Of a DNA stretch of 64,000 bases, positions 42,105 to 50,700 are shown in pieces (position 1 is the first letter of the stretch; each line of letters opens with the position of its first letter). A program made the translations under genes and the position numbers. The DNA comes from Candidatus Allofournierella pullicola (lineage in GTDB: Bacteria; Bacillota; Clostridia; Oscillospirales; Ruminococcaceae). A model generated the notes under the pieces. The model saw only the letters and a program-made list of their open reading frames with translations, did no database searches and was not told the DNA's origin. The stretch covers positions 17,063-81,062 of the forward strand of contig DXFW01000035.1 of NCBI GenBank assembly GCA_019114225.1. The letters are read 5' to 3'.

Positions 42105-42560
42105 TTACAGCGACGGCCCGTCCACCTGGACCACGCCGTTTTCCTTGATGGTGATGGTCATGCCGTCCTGCACATAGTTCAGAAACTCCTCGCCCAGGCA
42201 GTCCACGACCGGCATTTGGGCATTGTCCAGCCAGACGGCGGCCAGCACCGAGCCGGCGGCGGCCAGGGAGTCAATGGGGTTCGAGAACAAAAGGCACGCC
42301 GGCTGGCGGTTCATGGAGCAGGCGCAGTAGAGCACCAGCCCGCCGGTGGTAGAGCCGATGGTCTGGGGCAGGCACAGGGCCTTGCCCGCCATGGGCTTGC
42401 CGTAGAGGTCGGGGTTGTTCTGGTCGCCGCAGGTGGCGGTCTTGTCGCCGAACTGCAGCGCCTTCTGGAAGGAGGCCAGGGTGTTCAGCCCCCCGTGGGA
42501 GACGAGGGCGGGTGCGCTCACGCAGCCGGGAGCCACCACGCGTCCGTGAAATTCTTTCAT
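42105..42560 (-). CDS. Aconitase X swivel-domain subunit (DUF126)
   Basis: 151 residues, ATG 42560 behind GAAAGGAG and overlapping the large-subunit stop (ATGA). AcnX small-subunit motifs: FHGRVVAPGCVSAPALVSHGGLNTLASFQ, the conserved DLYGKPMAGKALCLPQTIGSTTGGLVL, and NPIDSLAAAGSVLAAVWLDNAQMPVVD. The swivel domain packs on the catalytic subunit and binds the carboxylate substrate. Last gene of the MarR/flavoprotein/AcnX operon. Confidence 0.92.
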   Translation of the reverse strand: MKEFHGRVVAPGCVSAPALVSHGGLNTLASFQKALQFGDKTATCGDQNNPDLYGKPMAGKALCLPQTIGSTTGGLVLYCACSMNRQPACLLFSNPIDSLAAAGSVLAAVWLDNAQMPVVDCLGEEFLNYVQDGMTITIKENGVVQVDGPSL

Positions 42561-43837
42561 TTGCCTGCCGCTCCTTTCGTGATGATGTCCAGAATTTCCG
42601 CCTCGGTGTAGTACCGGGCGGTGGTGTAGGTGCGCAGCTTGTTGGAGCAGGTGATGACCGGCATGGGCCCGCACAGGGGGTTGTTCATGTACATCAGCGG
42701 GCAGATACAGGAGAGGATGGCCCCGGTGGCCGCCAGGCGGGCGGCGTATCCGGTGGCTTCAAAGGCCTTTTTCACGCCGGGGGCGGTGGTGAACACGGTG
42801 GGCACGGCCAGCTTTTTGCGGCCCGCCGCCTTGAGGCCCTGTTCCAGCGCCTCGGTCCAGTCCTTCAGCTGCTGCAGGCTCAGATGGGGGCAGCCCACGA
42901 AGCAGAGCTTGGGCTTTGCGCCGGGGTTTTTCCACACCAGCGGGTAGTTCTCCTTCACCCGGCGCAGCTCGGCGTCGTCGATGACGTATTCCTTCGCGCC
43001 GGGGACGATGAGGTCTTTGCCCTGCTGTTTTGCCTCGGGGGTGAGGCCGTCGATGTGATAAAGGCCCACCGCGCCGTTGGAGGCGGTGGCCGCGCCGAAG
43101 TCCTTCAGATAGGCGCAGGCGGAATCGTCCAGCTCGCTGCCCAGCCAGCGGTCCAGACCCACCACATAGGGCACGTCCTCCATCACCTTCATGCCGATGG
43201 CGGAGCCCAGCAGCTGGGCCTCGGGCTTTTCGGTGGTTTCCACCTTCACCACCCAGGTGGCCTTGCGGCCCTCGTCGGTGAGCAGGCCGAAATAAGGCAC
43301 GAAGCCGGCGATGGAGCCCATCAGGTCCATAATGCCGGAGTTGCGGTTGCACCGGGCGCCCAGCACGGAGTTGGCGTAGACCACCGCCGAGCTCTCGGCC
43401 CAGCTGAGCACCTCGCCCTGGGCGGGGCGGTTGCCCTGTTCATCCAGGTAGCAGGCGCAGCTGAAGGCGTCCTCGTCCTTCAGGCCCAGGGCCTTCAGCT
43501 GGCCCTCGTAGAAGTCCTGCTTGCTGTACATGAACTTCTTAAAGACCAGGTTCTGCAGGAAGTTCGCGGGCACACCCGGGTCCAGGGGCCGGGGGTCCGC
43601 CGAGAACTTCTGGCCGGACACCGCCCCCGCGGCGATGAGCTGGTCCATCAGGTCGTAGACCGGGCCCAGGGCCTTGAGGCCGAAGGAGGTGACCAGATGG
43701 TTGTAGCGGCTGGTGACGGGCACCATCTTCTCGGCGCCGAAAATTTCGCCGTACATGACCAGGGTCTTCATCACCTTGGCCATGGCCGCGCCCTTTTCGC
43801 CGTTCAAAAGGGCCTGCTGTTCCTGTGTCAGTTTCAT
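42557..43837 (-). CDS. Aconitase X catalytic subunit (DUF521)
   Basis: 426 residues, GGGAGG before the ATG. Fe-S/active-site motifs include SAVVYANSVLGARCNRNSGIMDLMGSIAG, CFVGCPHLSLQQL, ILSCICPLMYMNNPLCGPMPVITCSNKLRTYT. Characterised AcnX enzymes dehydrate cis-3-hydroxy-L-proline (bacteria) or phosphomevalonate (archaea); others are uncharacterised. No proline racemase or pyrroline-carboxylate reductase lies next to it, and the partner here is a BaiH-like reductase, so a hydroxy-acid dehydration followed by enoate reduction is conceivable. Substrate not determined by sequence. Confidence 0.92.
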   Translation of the reverse strand: MKLTQEQQALLNGEKGAAMAKVMKTLVMYGEIFGAEKMVPVTSRYNHLVTSFGLKALGPVYDLMDQLIAAGAVSGQKFSADPRPLDPGVPANFLQNLVFKKFMYSKQDFYEGQLKALGLKDEDAFSCACYLDEQGNRPAQGEVLSWAESSAVVYANSVLGARCNRNSGIMDLMGSIAGFVPYFGLLTDEGRKATWVVKVETTEKPEAQLLGSAIGMKVMEDVPYVVGLDRWLGSELDDSACAYLKDFGAATASNGAVGLYHIDGLTPEAKQQGKDLIVPGAKEYVIDDAELRRVKENYPLVWKNPGAKPKLCFVGCPHLSLQQLKDWTEALEQGLKAAGRKKLAVPTVFTTAPGVKKAFEATGYAARLAATGAILSCICPLMYMNNPLCGPMPVITCSNKLRTYTTARYYTEAEILDIITKGAAGK

Positions 43838-43850
43838 TTTGTTTCCTCCC

Positions 43851-45908
43851 TCACAGCTTCATGGCCACATCCCACGCCTGCCAGATGACGGTGCGCAGGT
43901 TGCCCACCTTGGCGGCGTCGCCCACGATGTGCACGTGCCGGCCTTTGGCCGCCGCGGGCGCCGGGCGGTAGCCCGCCGACAGGATGACGGAATCGGCCCC
44001 GATGTCCTGCTTTTTGCCGTTTTTGCCGGTGATGGTCACGCCGTCTTCCCGGATCTCGGCCACGGTGCTCTCCAGATACACCGGCACCTTGTTGGTGCGG
44101 AAGAAGTCCCGCAGATAGCTGGCGTTGGCCAGGCACACCCCGGCCACGGCGATGAGGTCGTTCTTCATCTCCACGATGACCGGCTCCCTGCCCTGGAGGT
44201 AGAGGTCATAGGCAATTTCGCAGCCGGTGAGGCCGCCGCCCACGATGACCACCTTCTGGCCCACGGGTTTGCGGCCCAGCAGGTAGTCCACCGCCTCCAC
44301 CGCCTTGTCCGCGCCGGGCACCGGCAGCTGCACCGGCTTTGCGCCGGTGGCCACCACCACCTCGTCCGCGTCCAGGGCGGCCGGGTCGTGCACTTCGGTG
44401 TTCAGCCGGATGGTCAGGTTCGGATACTTGGTGAGTTCCCGGGCGTACCAGGCCAGCAGCTGGCGGTCCTTCTCCTTGAAGGAAGGCGCGGCGGCGGCGT
44501 TGAACACGCCGCCCAGCTGGCCGCTCTTTTCATACAGGGTGACGCTGTGGCCCCGCTTGGCGCAGACCAGAGCGGTCTCCATGCCGCCGATCCCGCCGCC
44601 GATGACCGCGATGTTTTTGGGCCGGGCGGCGGGCTCGATGTGATATTTGCGGGTCTGCATGGTGCGGGGGTCCAAAGCGCAGCGGGCCATGCCCCGGGTG
44701 TCCGGCAGGGACTGGGCGTTGGCGTGGCCCTTGAAGTGAGACAGGTTGAAGCAGCCGTTGTGGCAGCAAATGCAGGGGCGCACGTCCTCCAGACGGTCCT
44801 CCAGCAGCTTTGTGACCCATTCGCCGTCCGCCAAAAACTGCCGGGCCACGCCCATGGCGTCGATACGGCCCGCTTCGATGGCGCGGGCGGCCGCGTCCGG
44901 CTCCATCCGTCCGGCGCAGACCACGGGGATGTCCACCGCCTCGCGGATGGCGGCCACGTCCTCCAGGTTGCAGTTCAGGGGCATGTACATGGGCGGGTGG
45001 GCCCAGTACCAGGAATCGTAGGTGCCGTTGTCTGCGTCCAGCATGTCGTAACCCGCGTCCTGCAGGTACTTGGCGGCCACGCGGCCTTCCTCCAGGTCGC
45101 GGCCGATCTCGTCGTACTCCTCGCCGGGCAGCGCGCCGTAGCAGAAGTCCTTCACCTTGGAGACGGCGCTGTAGCGGATGGAGACAGGGTAATCCGCCCC
45201 GCAGGCGGCCTTGATGGCCTTGACGATGTCCACGGCGAAGCGGTAGCGGTTTTCAAAGCTGCCGCCGTAGTTGTCGGTGCGGTGGTTGGTGTACTTGAGG
45301 GCAAACTGGTCCAGCAGATAGCCCTCGTGCACCGCGTGCACCTCCACGCCGTCCACCCCGGCCTCCTTGCACAGGACCGCCGTTTTGGCAAAGGCCTCCA
45401 CGATCTCCTCGATCTGGGCCACGGTCATCTGGGGGCAGGTGACGCCCTCCGCCCAGCGGGAGGGCAGCGGGCTGGGGCTGGCCAGCTGGTAGTCGGTGTC
45501 CAGGATGGGCTTTGCCAGCACCTTCAGCACCGGGTTTTTGTGGAGGATCATCACTTCGTCGGAAATGCCCCAGGAGCGGCCCATGCCCGCGGTGAGCTGC
45601 ACGAACAGCTTCGCGCCGGTGGCGTGGATCTCCTCCATGTAATCCTTCAGCTGGCGGAACATCTTCTTGTTCTGGTAGAGCCAGCGCCCGCCCAGAGTGT
45701 CCCGGATGGGGGCAATGCCGGGGATGATGAGGCCCACATCGCTTTTGGCCCGCTCCAGAAAGAAGTTGGCCGCCTCTTTGTCAAAGTGGTTTGGCTCCAT
45801 CCAGCCGAAGAGCGAAGTGCCGCCCATGGGGCACAGGACAATGCGGTTTTTTATTTCCACATTGCCGATCTTCCAGGGGGTGAACAGAGCTTCGTAGCGT
45901 TCGTTCAT
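43851..45908 (-). CDS. NADH:flavin oxidoreductase, BaiH/2,4-dienoyl-CoA reductase-like
   Basis: 685 residues in three parts: an old-yellow-enzyme FMN barrel (about 1-370: LFTPWKIGNVEIKNRIVLCPMGG, VEVHAVHEGYLLDQFALKYTNHRTDNYGGSFENRYRF), a [4Fe-4S] cysteine set (RPCICCHNGCFN ... GMARC), and a C-terminal FAD/NAD module (KNIAVIGGGIGGMETALVCAKRGHSVTLYEK; VVIVGGGLTGCEIAYDLYLQG). The same architecture reduces C=C bonds in bile acids, steroids, cinnamates and dienoyl-CoA in anaerobes. Downstream of a MarR gene and upstream of AcnX in one operon. Confidence 0.93.
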   Translation of the reverse strand: MNERYEALFTPWKIGNVEIKNRIVLCPMGGTSLFGWMEPNHFDKEAANFFLERAKSDVGLIIPGIAPIRDTLGGRWLYQNKKMFRQLKDYMEEIHATGAKLFVQLTAGMGRSWGISDEVMILHKNPVLKVLAKPILDTDYQLASPSPLPSRWAEGVTCPQMTVAQIEEIVEAFAKTAVLCKEAGVDGVEVHAVHEGYLLDQFALKYTNHRTDNYGGSFENRYRFAVDIVKAIKAACGADYPVSIRYSAVSKVKDFCYGALPGEEYDEIGRDLEEGRVAAKYLQDAGYDMLDADNGTYDSWYWAHPPMYMPLNCNLEDVAAIREAVDIPVVCAGRMEPDAAARAIEAGRIDAMGVARQFLADGEWVTKLLEDRLEDVRPCICCHNGCFNLSHFKGHANAQSLPDTRGMARCALDPRTMQTRKYHIEPAARPKNIAVIGGGIGGMETALVCAKRGHSVTLYEKSGQLGGVFNAAAAPSFKEKDRQLLAWYARELTKYPNLTIRLNTEVHDPAALDADEVVVATGAKPVQLPVPGADKAVEAVDYLLGRKPVGQKVVIVGGGLTGCEIAYDLYLQGREPVIVEMKNDLIAVAGVCLANASYLRDFFRTNKVPVYLESTVAEIREDGVTITGKNGKKQDIGADSVILSAGYRPAPAAAKGRHVHIVGDAAKVGNLRTVIWQAWDVAMKL

Positions 45909-45935
45909 TCCGTTGTCTCCTTTCGGTTTTGCCGC

Positions 45936-46388
45936 TTATTCGGGGATCCCGTTCCGGGTGAGCTCCCGCAGGTTGCCCACCACCGAATCCAGCGCCTTGT
46001 AAAAGGCCTCCCGCTGGGGATCGGTCAGGTCTTTGCCGGCGATCTCCACCGCCCGGCTGGCCCGGCGGCGCACATGCTCCGCTGCCTGCCTGCCCGCCTC
46101 CGTGAGATAGAGGGTGCCGCCGTAGCCGCTTTTGTGCGGGCCTTCCTTGCGCACCAGCCCCTTCTCTTCCAGAATGGCCAGCATGCGGGAGGCGTCGGAT
46201 TTGTCCTTCATGCACTGCTCGCACAGTTCCGGCACCGTGATCCCCTGGGGATGGCGCCCGATGATGACCAGGTAGGTGGCGTGAGCCCCCTTCAGGCCGT
46301 AGGCCTTCATCTCCTCCCCTGCCAGCTTGTGCCAGCAGCGGGAAATCTCCGAGATGGCCACCGAGAACCGCTCGAACCGCTCCACCAT
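45936..46388 (-). CDS. MarR-family regulator of the reductase/AcnX operon
   Basis: 150 residues, ATG 46388 behind AAAGGAGGG. Winged helix: YGLKGAHATYLVIIGRHPQGITVPELCEQCMKDKSDASRMLAILEEKGLVRKEGPHKSGYGGTLYLTEAGRQ. First gene of the operon. A perfect 8-4-8 palindrome overlaps the -35 box of its promoter and a related half site (TCAACTT) lies near 46424, so the operon is probably autorepressed and induced by a phenolic or enoate-type ligand; the ligand is a guess from the family. Confidence 0.9.
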   Translation of the reverse strand: MVERFERFSVAISEISRCWHKLAGEEMKAYGLKGAHATYLVIIGRHPQGITVPELCEQCMKDKSDASRMLAILEEKGLVRKEGPHKSGYGGTLYLTEAGRQAAEHVRRRASRAVEIAGKDLTDPQREAFYKALDSVVGNLRELTRNGIPE

Positions 46389-46433
46389 CCGGATCCCTCC
46401 TTTCCTGCAAGAAATTGAAAACTCAACTTCTCC

Positions 46434-46462
46434 AGTATAATCATACAAAGTTGAATTGTCAA
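46434..46462 (-). promoter_or_regulatory. Promoter of the MarR/BaiH-like/AcnX operon
   Basis: TTGACA, 17 bp, TATACT on the minus strand. Confidence 0.8.
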
Positions 46463-46466
46463 CTTT
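46447..46466. promoter_or_regulatory. MarR operator
   Basis: AAAGTTGAATTGTCAACTTT: perfect 8-bp arms with a 4-bp centre, overlapping the -35 element. Confidence 0.7.
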
Positions 46467-46482
46467 TTATCCGCCGGCACAG

Positions 46483-46527
46483 AAAAGGGAGCCTGCCCGC
46501 GGCGTTTGCCGCAAAGCAGGCTCCCTT
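46483..46527 (-). terminator. Terminator of the LytTR gene
   Basis: GGGAGCCTGC ... GCAGGCTCCC stem enclosing a GCGGC/GCCGC inner stem, followed by TTTTCTG on the minus strand. Confidence 0.7.
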
Positions 46528-46536
46528 GTTCGCGTT

Positions 46537-47265
46537 TCAGACCCGGGGCGGCGTCCACAGCTCGCTGGGCGGCTGGCGGCCCCGGATACGGCGGTCCACT
46601 TCCTGGTGCTGCAGGCGGCTGCAGGGCACCTGGCTGCCGTTGGTCAGGGTGAGCACGTCCCGGAAGAGGTTCTCCACATGGAGCAGATTGACCACATAGC
46701 TTTTGTGGGTGCGGGCAAAGCCGAAGGGCTCCATCTGGCGGGCGATCTGGCTGATCTGGCCGTTGAACTGGTAGCTGGCGCTCTCGCCCACCAGGGTGAT
46801 CCGCCGCACGTTGGACTCGAAATAATAAATTTCGCTGTGCTTGATCTGCACGGTGCCCTCTTCGCTGGAAAAGCTGTAGTAAAAATCCGGCGTTTCGCAG
46901 TGGGTCAGCGCCTGCCACACCTCTTCCTGCAGAAGGGCGCCGGAAAAGGGGCGCACCAGATAGCCGCAGGCCCGGGTGCGGTAGCCGGGGATGGCCCACT
47001 CGCCGCTGCCCGCCAGCAAGATCAGGCTCATGGCCGGGTGCACCCGGTGCAGCTGGGTGGCGTCGGCAAGGCCCGCGCCGTCCTCGCCCACGTCCAGCAA
47101 AATCAGGTCGAACCGCCGCCCCCGGGCGTATTCCTCCAGCAGCGTGCGCCGGGATTCAAAGCACACAAATTCCAGCCCGCCGCGCTTTTTCAGCGGGGCG
47201 AGCCCGCGCAGCAGATGGGAATTTTCCTGCCGGTCGCGGCCGCACAGTGCGATGTAACGGATCAT
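46537..47265 (-). CDS. LytTR-family response regulator with degenerate receiver
   Basis: 242 residues from ATG 47265 (AGGAGG 12 bases upstream). Receiver-like domain about 1-120: the phospho-acceptor Asp is present (FDLILLDVGEDG, about D58), but the N-terminal acidic pair is reduced (LCGRDRQ), the Thr/Ser position is altered (LILLAGSGE) and the invariant Lys is Arg (GYLVRPFSG). LytTR DNA-binding domain about 135-235: GTVQIKHSEIYYFESNVRRITLVGES and FARTHKSYVVNLLHVENL. No histidine kinase gene adjoins. It is divergent, with overlapping promoters, from an APC transporter/amidohydrolase operon that it presumably controls. An open frame continues upstream over 3 kb antisense to those genes but is not coding. 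Confidence 0.82.
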   Translation of the reverse strand: MIRYIALCGRDRQENSHLLRGLAPLKKRGGLEFVCFESRRTLLEEYARGRRFDLILLDVGEDGAGLADATQLHRVHPAMSLILLAGSGEWAIPGYRTRACGYLVRPFSGALLQEEVWQALTHCETPDFYYSFSSEEGTVQIKHSEIYYFESNVRRITLVGESASYQFNGQISQIARQMEPFGFARTHKSYVVNLLHVENLFRDVLTLTNGSQVPCSRLQHQEVDRRIRGRQPPSELWTPPRV

Positions 47266-47334
47266 AAGCCAGTGGGGCCTCCTGGATCGTGAAAAATGGC
47301 TCAAACAAAGGCTCTGACAGCGCATGTAGAAATT

Positions 47335-47363
47335 TTGAACTTTTTTTGGTGATTTAGTATATA
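47335..47363 (+). promoter_or_regulatory. Promoter of the APC transporter operon
   Basis: TTGAAC, 17 bp, TATATA on the plus strand. About 220 bases of leader follow, with a CTGCAAAA/TTTTTGCAG stem at about 47381-47405 and a LytTR-like half site ACAGTTTGT at 47443-47451. No gene seen in 47266-47589. Confidence 0.5.
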
Positions 47364-47391
47364 TAATATGGGGTTCGTGCTGCAAAATCAA
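47363..47391 (-). promoter_or_regulatory. Promoter of the LytTR gene
   Basis: TTGATT, 17 bp, TATTAT on the minus strand; its -10 abuts the -10 of the divergent APC promoter, so the two compete for polymerase. Confidence 0.55.
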
Positions 47392-47589
47392 CCGTTTTTG
47401 CAGATTTTGATGATAAAAATGCAGATTGTGCGTGAGCTGTACACAGTTTGTGTGAAAATTGCTATAGTGTTGCCTGGCCGCCGGATGCCGGCTTCCGGCG
47501 GAGCAAAAGAAAGACGCAAAAAGGGTGAAAGTTTCGTCTTTGGCCAAAGGCGGACATACGCAAAGCCCCTGCAAAAGGAGGAACTCTAC

Positions 47590-49029
47590 ATGGCAAATTC
47601 TCCCCAAACAGCGGCGCCCGACCAGGGCGGAATGAAAAAAACTCTGTCGCTGTGGAACTTCTTCACCATCGGCTTCGGCGCCATCATCGGCACCGGCTGG
47701 GTGCTTCAGGTTGGTGACTGGATGGTCACGGGCGGCGGCCCCATCGCTGCCATGATCGCTTTTGGCATTGGCGCGCTGTTCCTGGTGCCCATCGGCGCCG
47801 TGTTCGGCGAACTCACCGCCGCCATCCCCATCTCCGGCGGTATCGTGGAATATGTGGACCGCACCTTCGGCCACACCCTCAGCTACATCACCGGCTGGTT
47901 CCTGGTTCTGGGCAACGGTATCCTGTGCCCCTGGGAAGCCATCGCCATCTCCACTCTGGTGAGCCAGATGTTCGGCGACCTGTTCCCCATTCTGCGGGCG
48001 GTCAAGCTGTACAACATTCTGGGCGCGGATGTTTACCTCTTCCCCACCATCATCGCGCTGGGCTTTGCCTTCTACGTGATCTGGCTGAACTTCAAGGGCG
48101 CTTCCAGCGCCGCCAAGCTGCAGGCCTTCCTGACCAAGGCACTGCTGGCCGGCATGCTGCTGGCCATGGGCATTTCCTTCTTCAAGGGCGGCCCCGCCAA
48201 CATCCTGCCCTCCTTCCAGCAGGTGCAGAGCAGCACCACCCAGACCGCCGGCACCAACATGTTCGCCGGTATCGTGTCCGTGCTGGTGATGACTCCGTTC
48301 TTCTACGCCGGTTTTGACACCATTCCCCAGCAGGCCGAGGAGGCCGCCGAGGGTCTGGACTGGAACAAGTTCGGCAAGATCATCAGCCTGGCTCTGCTGG
48401 CCGCGGGCGGCTTCTACATCATCTGCATTTACTCCTTCGGCACCATCGTTCCCTGGACCGAGTTCATCACCAAGGACGTGCCCGCTCTGGCCTGCCTGAA
48501 GGACATCAGCATGATCTTCTACGTGGTGATGCTGGTCATCGCCACCCTCGGACCCATGGGCCCCATGAACTCCTTCTTCGGCGCCACCAGCCGCATTATG
48601 CTGGCCATGGGCCGCAAGGGTCAGCTGCCCGCTTCCTTCGCCGTGCTGGACGCCAAGTCCGGCTGCCCCAAGATGGCCTGCACCATTCTGGGCGTCATCA
48701 CCGTGGTGGGCCCCTTCCTGGGCAAGAACATGCTGCTGAGCCTGACCAACGTCTCCGCGCTGGCCTTCATCTTCAGCTGCACCATGGTCAGCCTGGCCTG
48801 CCTGCGCATGCGCTACACCGAGCCTGACCTGCCCCGGCCCTACAAGGTGCCCGGCGGCAAACTGGGCATTGTTGCCGCCATCGCTGCCGGCACCATCGTC
48901 ATCCTGCTGATGGTCGTTCCCTTCAGCCCCGCCGCCCTGAACGCTGTGGAATGGGGCATTGTGCTGGGCTGGCTGGTCATCGGCCTCATCCTGATGGCCA
49001 TCACCAAGAGCTCCAAGAGCAAGAAATAA
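47590..49029 (+). CDS. APC-superfamily amino acid permease
   Basis: 479 residues, AAAGGAGG before ATG 47590, about 12 helices. APC landmarks: LWNFFTIGFGAIIGTGWVLQVGDWM in helix 1, GALFLVPIGAVFGELTAAIPISGGIVEYVDRTFGHTLSYITGWF, TPFFYAGFDTIPQQAEEAAEGLDW in helix 6, ATSRIMLAMGRKGQLPASFAVLDAKSGCPKMA, and RYTEPDLPRPYKVPGG before the last helices. Followed 72 bases later by an amidohydrolase gene with equally optimised codons, so both are probably well expressed; imported substrate is likely an amino acid derivative or cyclic amide. Confidence 0.92.
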   Translation: MANSPQTAAPDQGGMKKTLSLWNFFTIGFGAIIGTGWVLQVGDWMVTGGGPIAAMIAFGIGALFLVPIGAVFGELTAAIPISGGIVEYVDRTFGHTLSYITGWFLVLGNGILCPWEAIAISTLVSQMFGDLFPILRAVKLYNILGADVYLFPTIIALGFAFYVIWLNFKGASSAAKLQAFLTKALLAGMLLAMGISFFKGGPANILPSFQQVQSSTTQTAGTNMFAGIVSVLVMTPFFYAGFDTIPQQAEEAAEGLDWNKFGKIISLALLAAGGFYIICIYSFGTIVPWTEFITKDVPALACLKDISMIFYVVMLVIATLGPMGPMNSFFGATSRIMLAMGRKGQLPASFAVLDAKSGCPKMACTILGVITVVGPFLGKNMLLSLTNVSALAFIFSCTMVSLACLRMRYTEPDLPRPYKVPGGKLGIVAAIAAGTIVILLMVVPFSPAALNAVEWGIVLGWLVIGLILMAITKSSKSKK

Positions 49030-49101
49030 GCGCTTTTCCATGACCACAAAGGCGGGCAAAACCGCCTCGGTACATAAACAAAACAACGGGAGGTTTTCAA
49101 C

Positions 49102-50343
49102 ATGAGCAAAGTAGCATTTGTCGGCGGTCTGCTGATCGACGGCACCGGCGCCGAGCCGGTCAAGGACTCTCTGGTCCTGGTGGAAGACAAGAAGATCGTC
49201 TACGCCGGCGCCAAGAAGGAGTACGGCCCCGACTATGAGACCCGGGACATCACCGGCAAGACCATCATGCCCGGCCTGATCGACACCCATCTGCACTTCT
49301 CCGGCAACCTGACCGACGACGACACCGACTGGGTGCTGGAAGATCCCATCCAGAAGACCGTCGTGGCTGTTCAGCAGGCTCACGAGTGCCTGGAGCACGG
49401 CCTGACCACCGTCGGCGAGATCAGCCGCAGCGGCCTGCAGATCCGCGACATGATCGAGCGCGGCGTGATGACCGGCCCCCGCGTTGTGGGCACCGGCCTG
49501 GGCTTTGCCCGCACCTGCGGCCACGGCGACAGCCACAAGCTGCCCAGCTGGTACAACGACGAGAGCCATCCCTGGGCCGAGCGCGTTGACGGTCCCTGGG
49601 AGCTGCGCAAGGCGGTGCGCCGCCGTCTGCGTCAGAGCCCTGACGCCATCAAGATCTGGTCCACCGGCGGCGGTATCTGGCGCTGGGACAAAAAGACCGA
49701 CCAGCACTACACCTACGAAGAGATCAAGGCCGTTGTGGACGAGTGCAACATGGTGGGTATCCCCGTGTGGAGCCACGCCGAGGGCTTCGGCGGCGCTCTG
49801 GACTCTGCCAAGGCCGGCGTGCACCTGATCATCCACGGCCAGGCCCTGAACGACGAGTGCCTGGACATCATGGCCGAGAAGGGCATTTACTTCTGCCCCA
49901 CCATCCAGTTCCTGCATGAGTGGTTCAAGACCTATCCCCCCGTGTACATCCCCGAAATGCACGACTCTCAGCCGGGTGAGACCGTTGTTGAGAAGGAGCT
50001 GAACCGGATCTACGCCAACCTGCGCAAGGCCAAGGCCAAGGGTATCGGCCTGACCATCGGTTCCGACTCCTTCTGCAGCAGCCTGACCCCCTACGGCACC
50101 ACCGCCATCGGCGAGATGTACTCCTTCGTGGAGTGCGCCGGCATTTCCGAGATGGACACCATCGTGGCCGCCACCAAGGTGGGCGCCGAAATGCTGAAGG
50201 TCGACGACGTGACCGGTACCCTGGAGGCCGGCAAGTCCGCTGACCTGCTGGTCATCGAGGGCAACCCCCTGGAGAACATCCGCGCCATCGCCGTGGACAA
50301 CATGAAGGTCATCATGAAGGAAGGCGCCTTCGTCAAGGGCTGA
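49102..50343 (+). CDS. Metal-dependent amidohydrolase (imidazolonepropionase/prolidase-like)
   Basis: 413 residues, GGGAGG before the ATG. Ligands visible: His pair in PGLIDTHLHFSGN, the likely carboxylated Lys in PDAIKIWSTGGGIW, His in IPVWSHAEGFGGAL and HLIIHGQAL, and Asp in GLTIGSDSFCSS. C-terminal TGTLEAGKSADLLVIEGNPLENI closes the composite beta-sandwich. Members hydrolyse Xaa-Pro dipeptides, hydantoin-like rings or N-acyl amino acids. Pairs with the APC permease in one operon: uptake then hydrolysis. Confidence 0.9.
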   Translation: MSKVAFVGGLLIDGTGAEPVKDSLVLVEDKKIVYAGAKKEYGPDYETRDITGKTIMPGLIDTHLHFSGNLTDDDTDWVLEDPIQKTVVAVQQAHECLEHGLTTVGEISRSGLQIRDMIERGVMTGPRVVGTGLGFARTCGHGDSHKLPSWYNDESHPWAERVDGPWELRKAVRRRLRQSPDAIKIWSTGGGIWRWDKKTDQHYTYEEIKAVVDECNMVGIPVWSHAEGFGGALDSAKAGVHLIIHGQALNDECLDIMAEKGIYFCPTIQFLHEWFKTYPPVYIPEMHDSQPGETVVEKELNRIYANLRKAKAKGIGLTIGSDSFCSSLTPYGTTAIGEMYSFVECAGISEMDTIVAATKVGAEMLKVDDVTGTLEAGKSADLLVIEGNPLENIRAIAVDNMKVIMKEGAFVKG

Positions 50344-50365
50344 TCCCTTCTCCTTCATTCCTGAC

Positions 50366-50413
50366 GCAAAAAGCCTCCGGCCCGCTCCTTCACTCCGGGC
50401 CGGGGGCCTTTTT
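50366..50413 (+). terminator. Terminator of the APC/amidohydrolase operon
   Basis: AAAAAGCCTCCGGCCCG / CGGGCCGGGGGCC stem followed by TTTTTGCG. Confidence 0.8.
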
Positions 50414-50592
50414 GCGCCCTTTTCTTACATCTTTATATAAGAAAGAAACGCCGCGGGGCATTAGCGGGGTGTTCGTAAGACAGTAACAAAAGCAAAAGGC
50501 GTGATGAAAGTGGTCGCGCCTTTTGCCTTATGTGGATAGCCGCTTTCGAGGCGCAAGGGATGCAGTCCCTTGCTCGGAACATAGTGACGCAA

Positions 50593-50624
50593 AACACCCC
50601 GGACATTCAGGTGTCCGGGGTGTT
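50593..50624 (-). terminator. Terminator of the AT-rich GNAT gene
   Basis: AACACCCCGGACA / TGTCCGGGGTGTT 13-bp perfect stem, followed by TTGCG on the minus strand, 77 bases after the GNAT stop. Confidence 0.6.
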
Positions 50625-50700
50625 CGGTCTCACCGAGCGCACATATGGGGATTACCCTGTATAGAAGTGCGCCCTTAGTATCTGTTCGACAAATCAGAAT

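Noticed and set aside
47266..50358. 3-kb upstream extension of the LytTR open frame on the minus strand
   Set aside because: Antisense to the APC permease and amidohydrolase, whose motifs are unambiguous. The LytTR protein starts at 47265 behind its own ribosome site.
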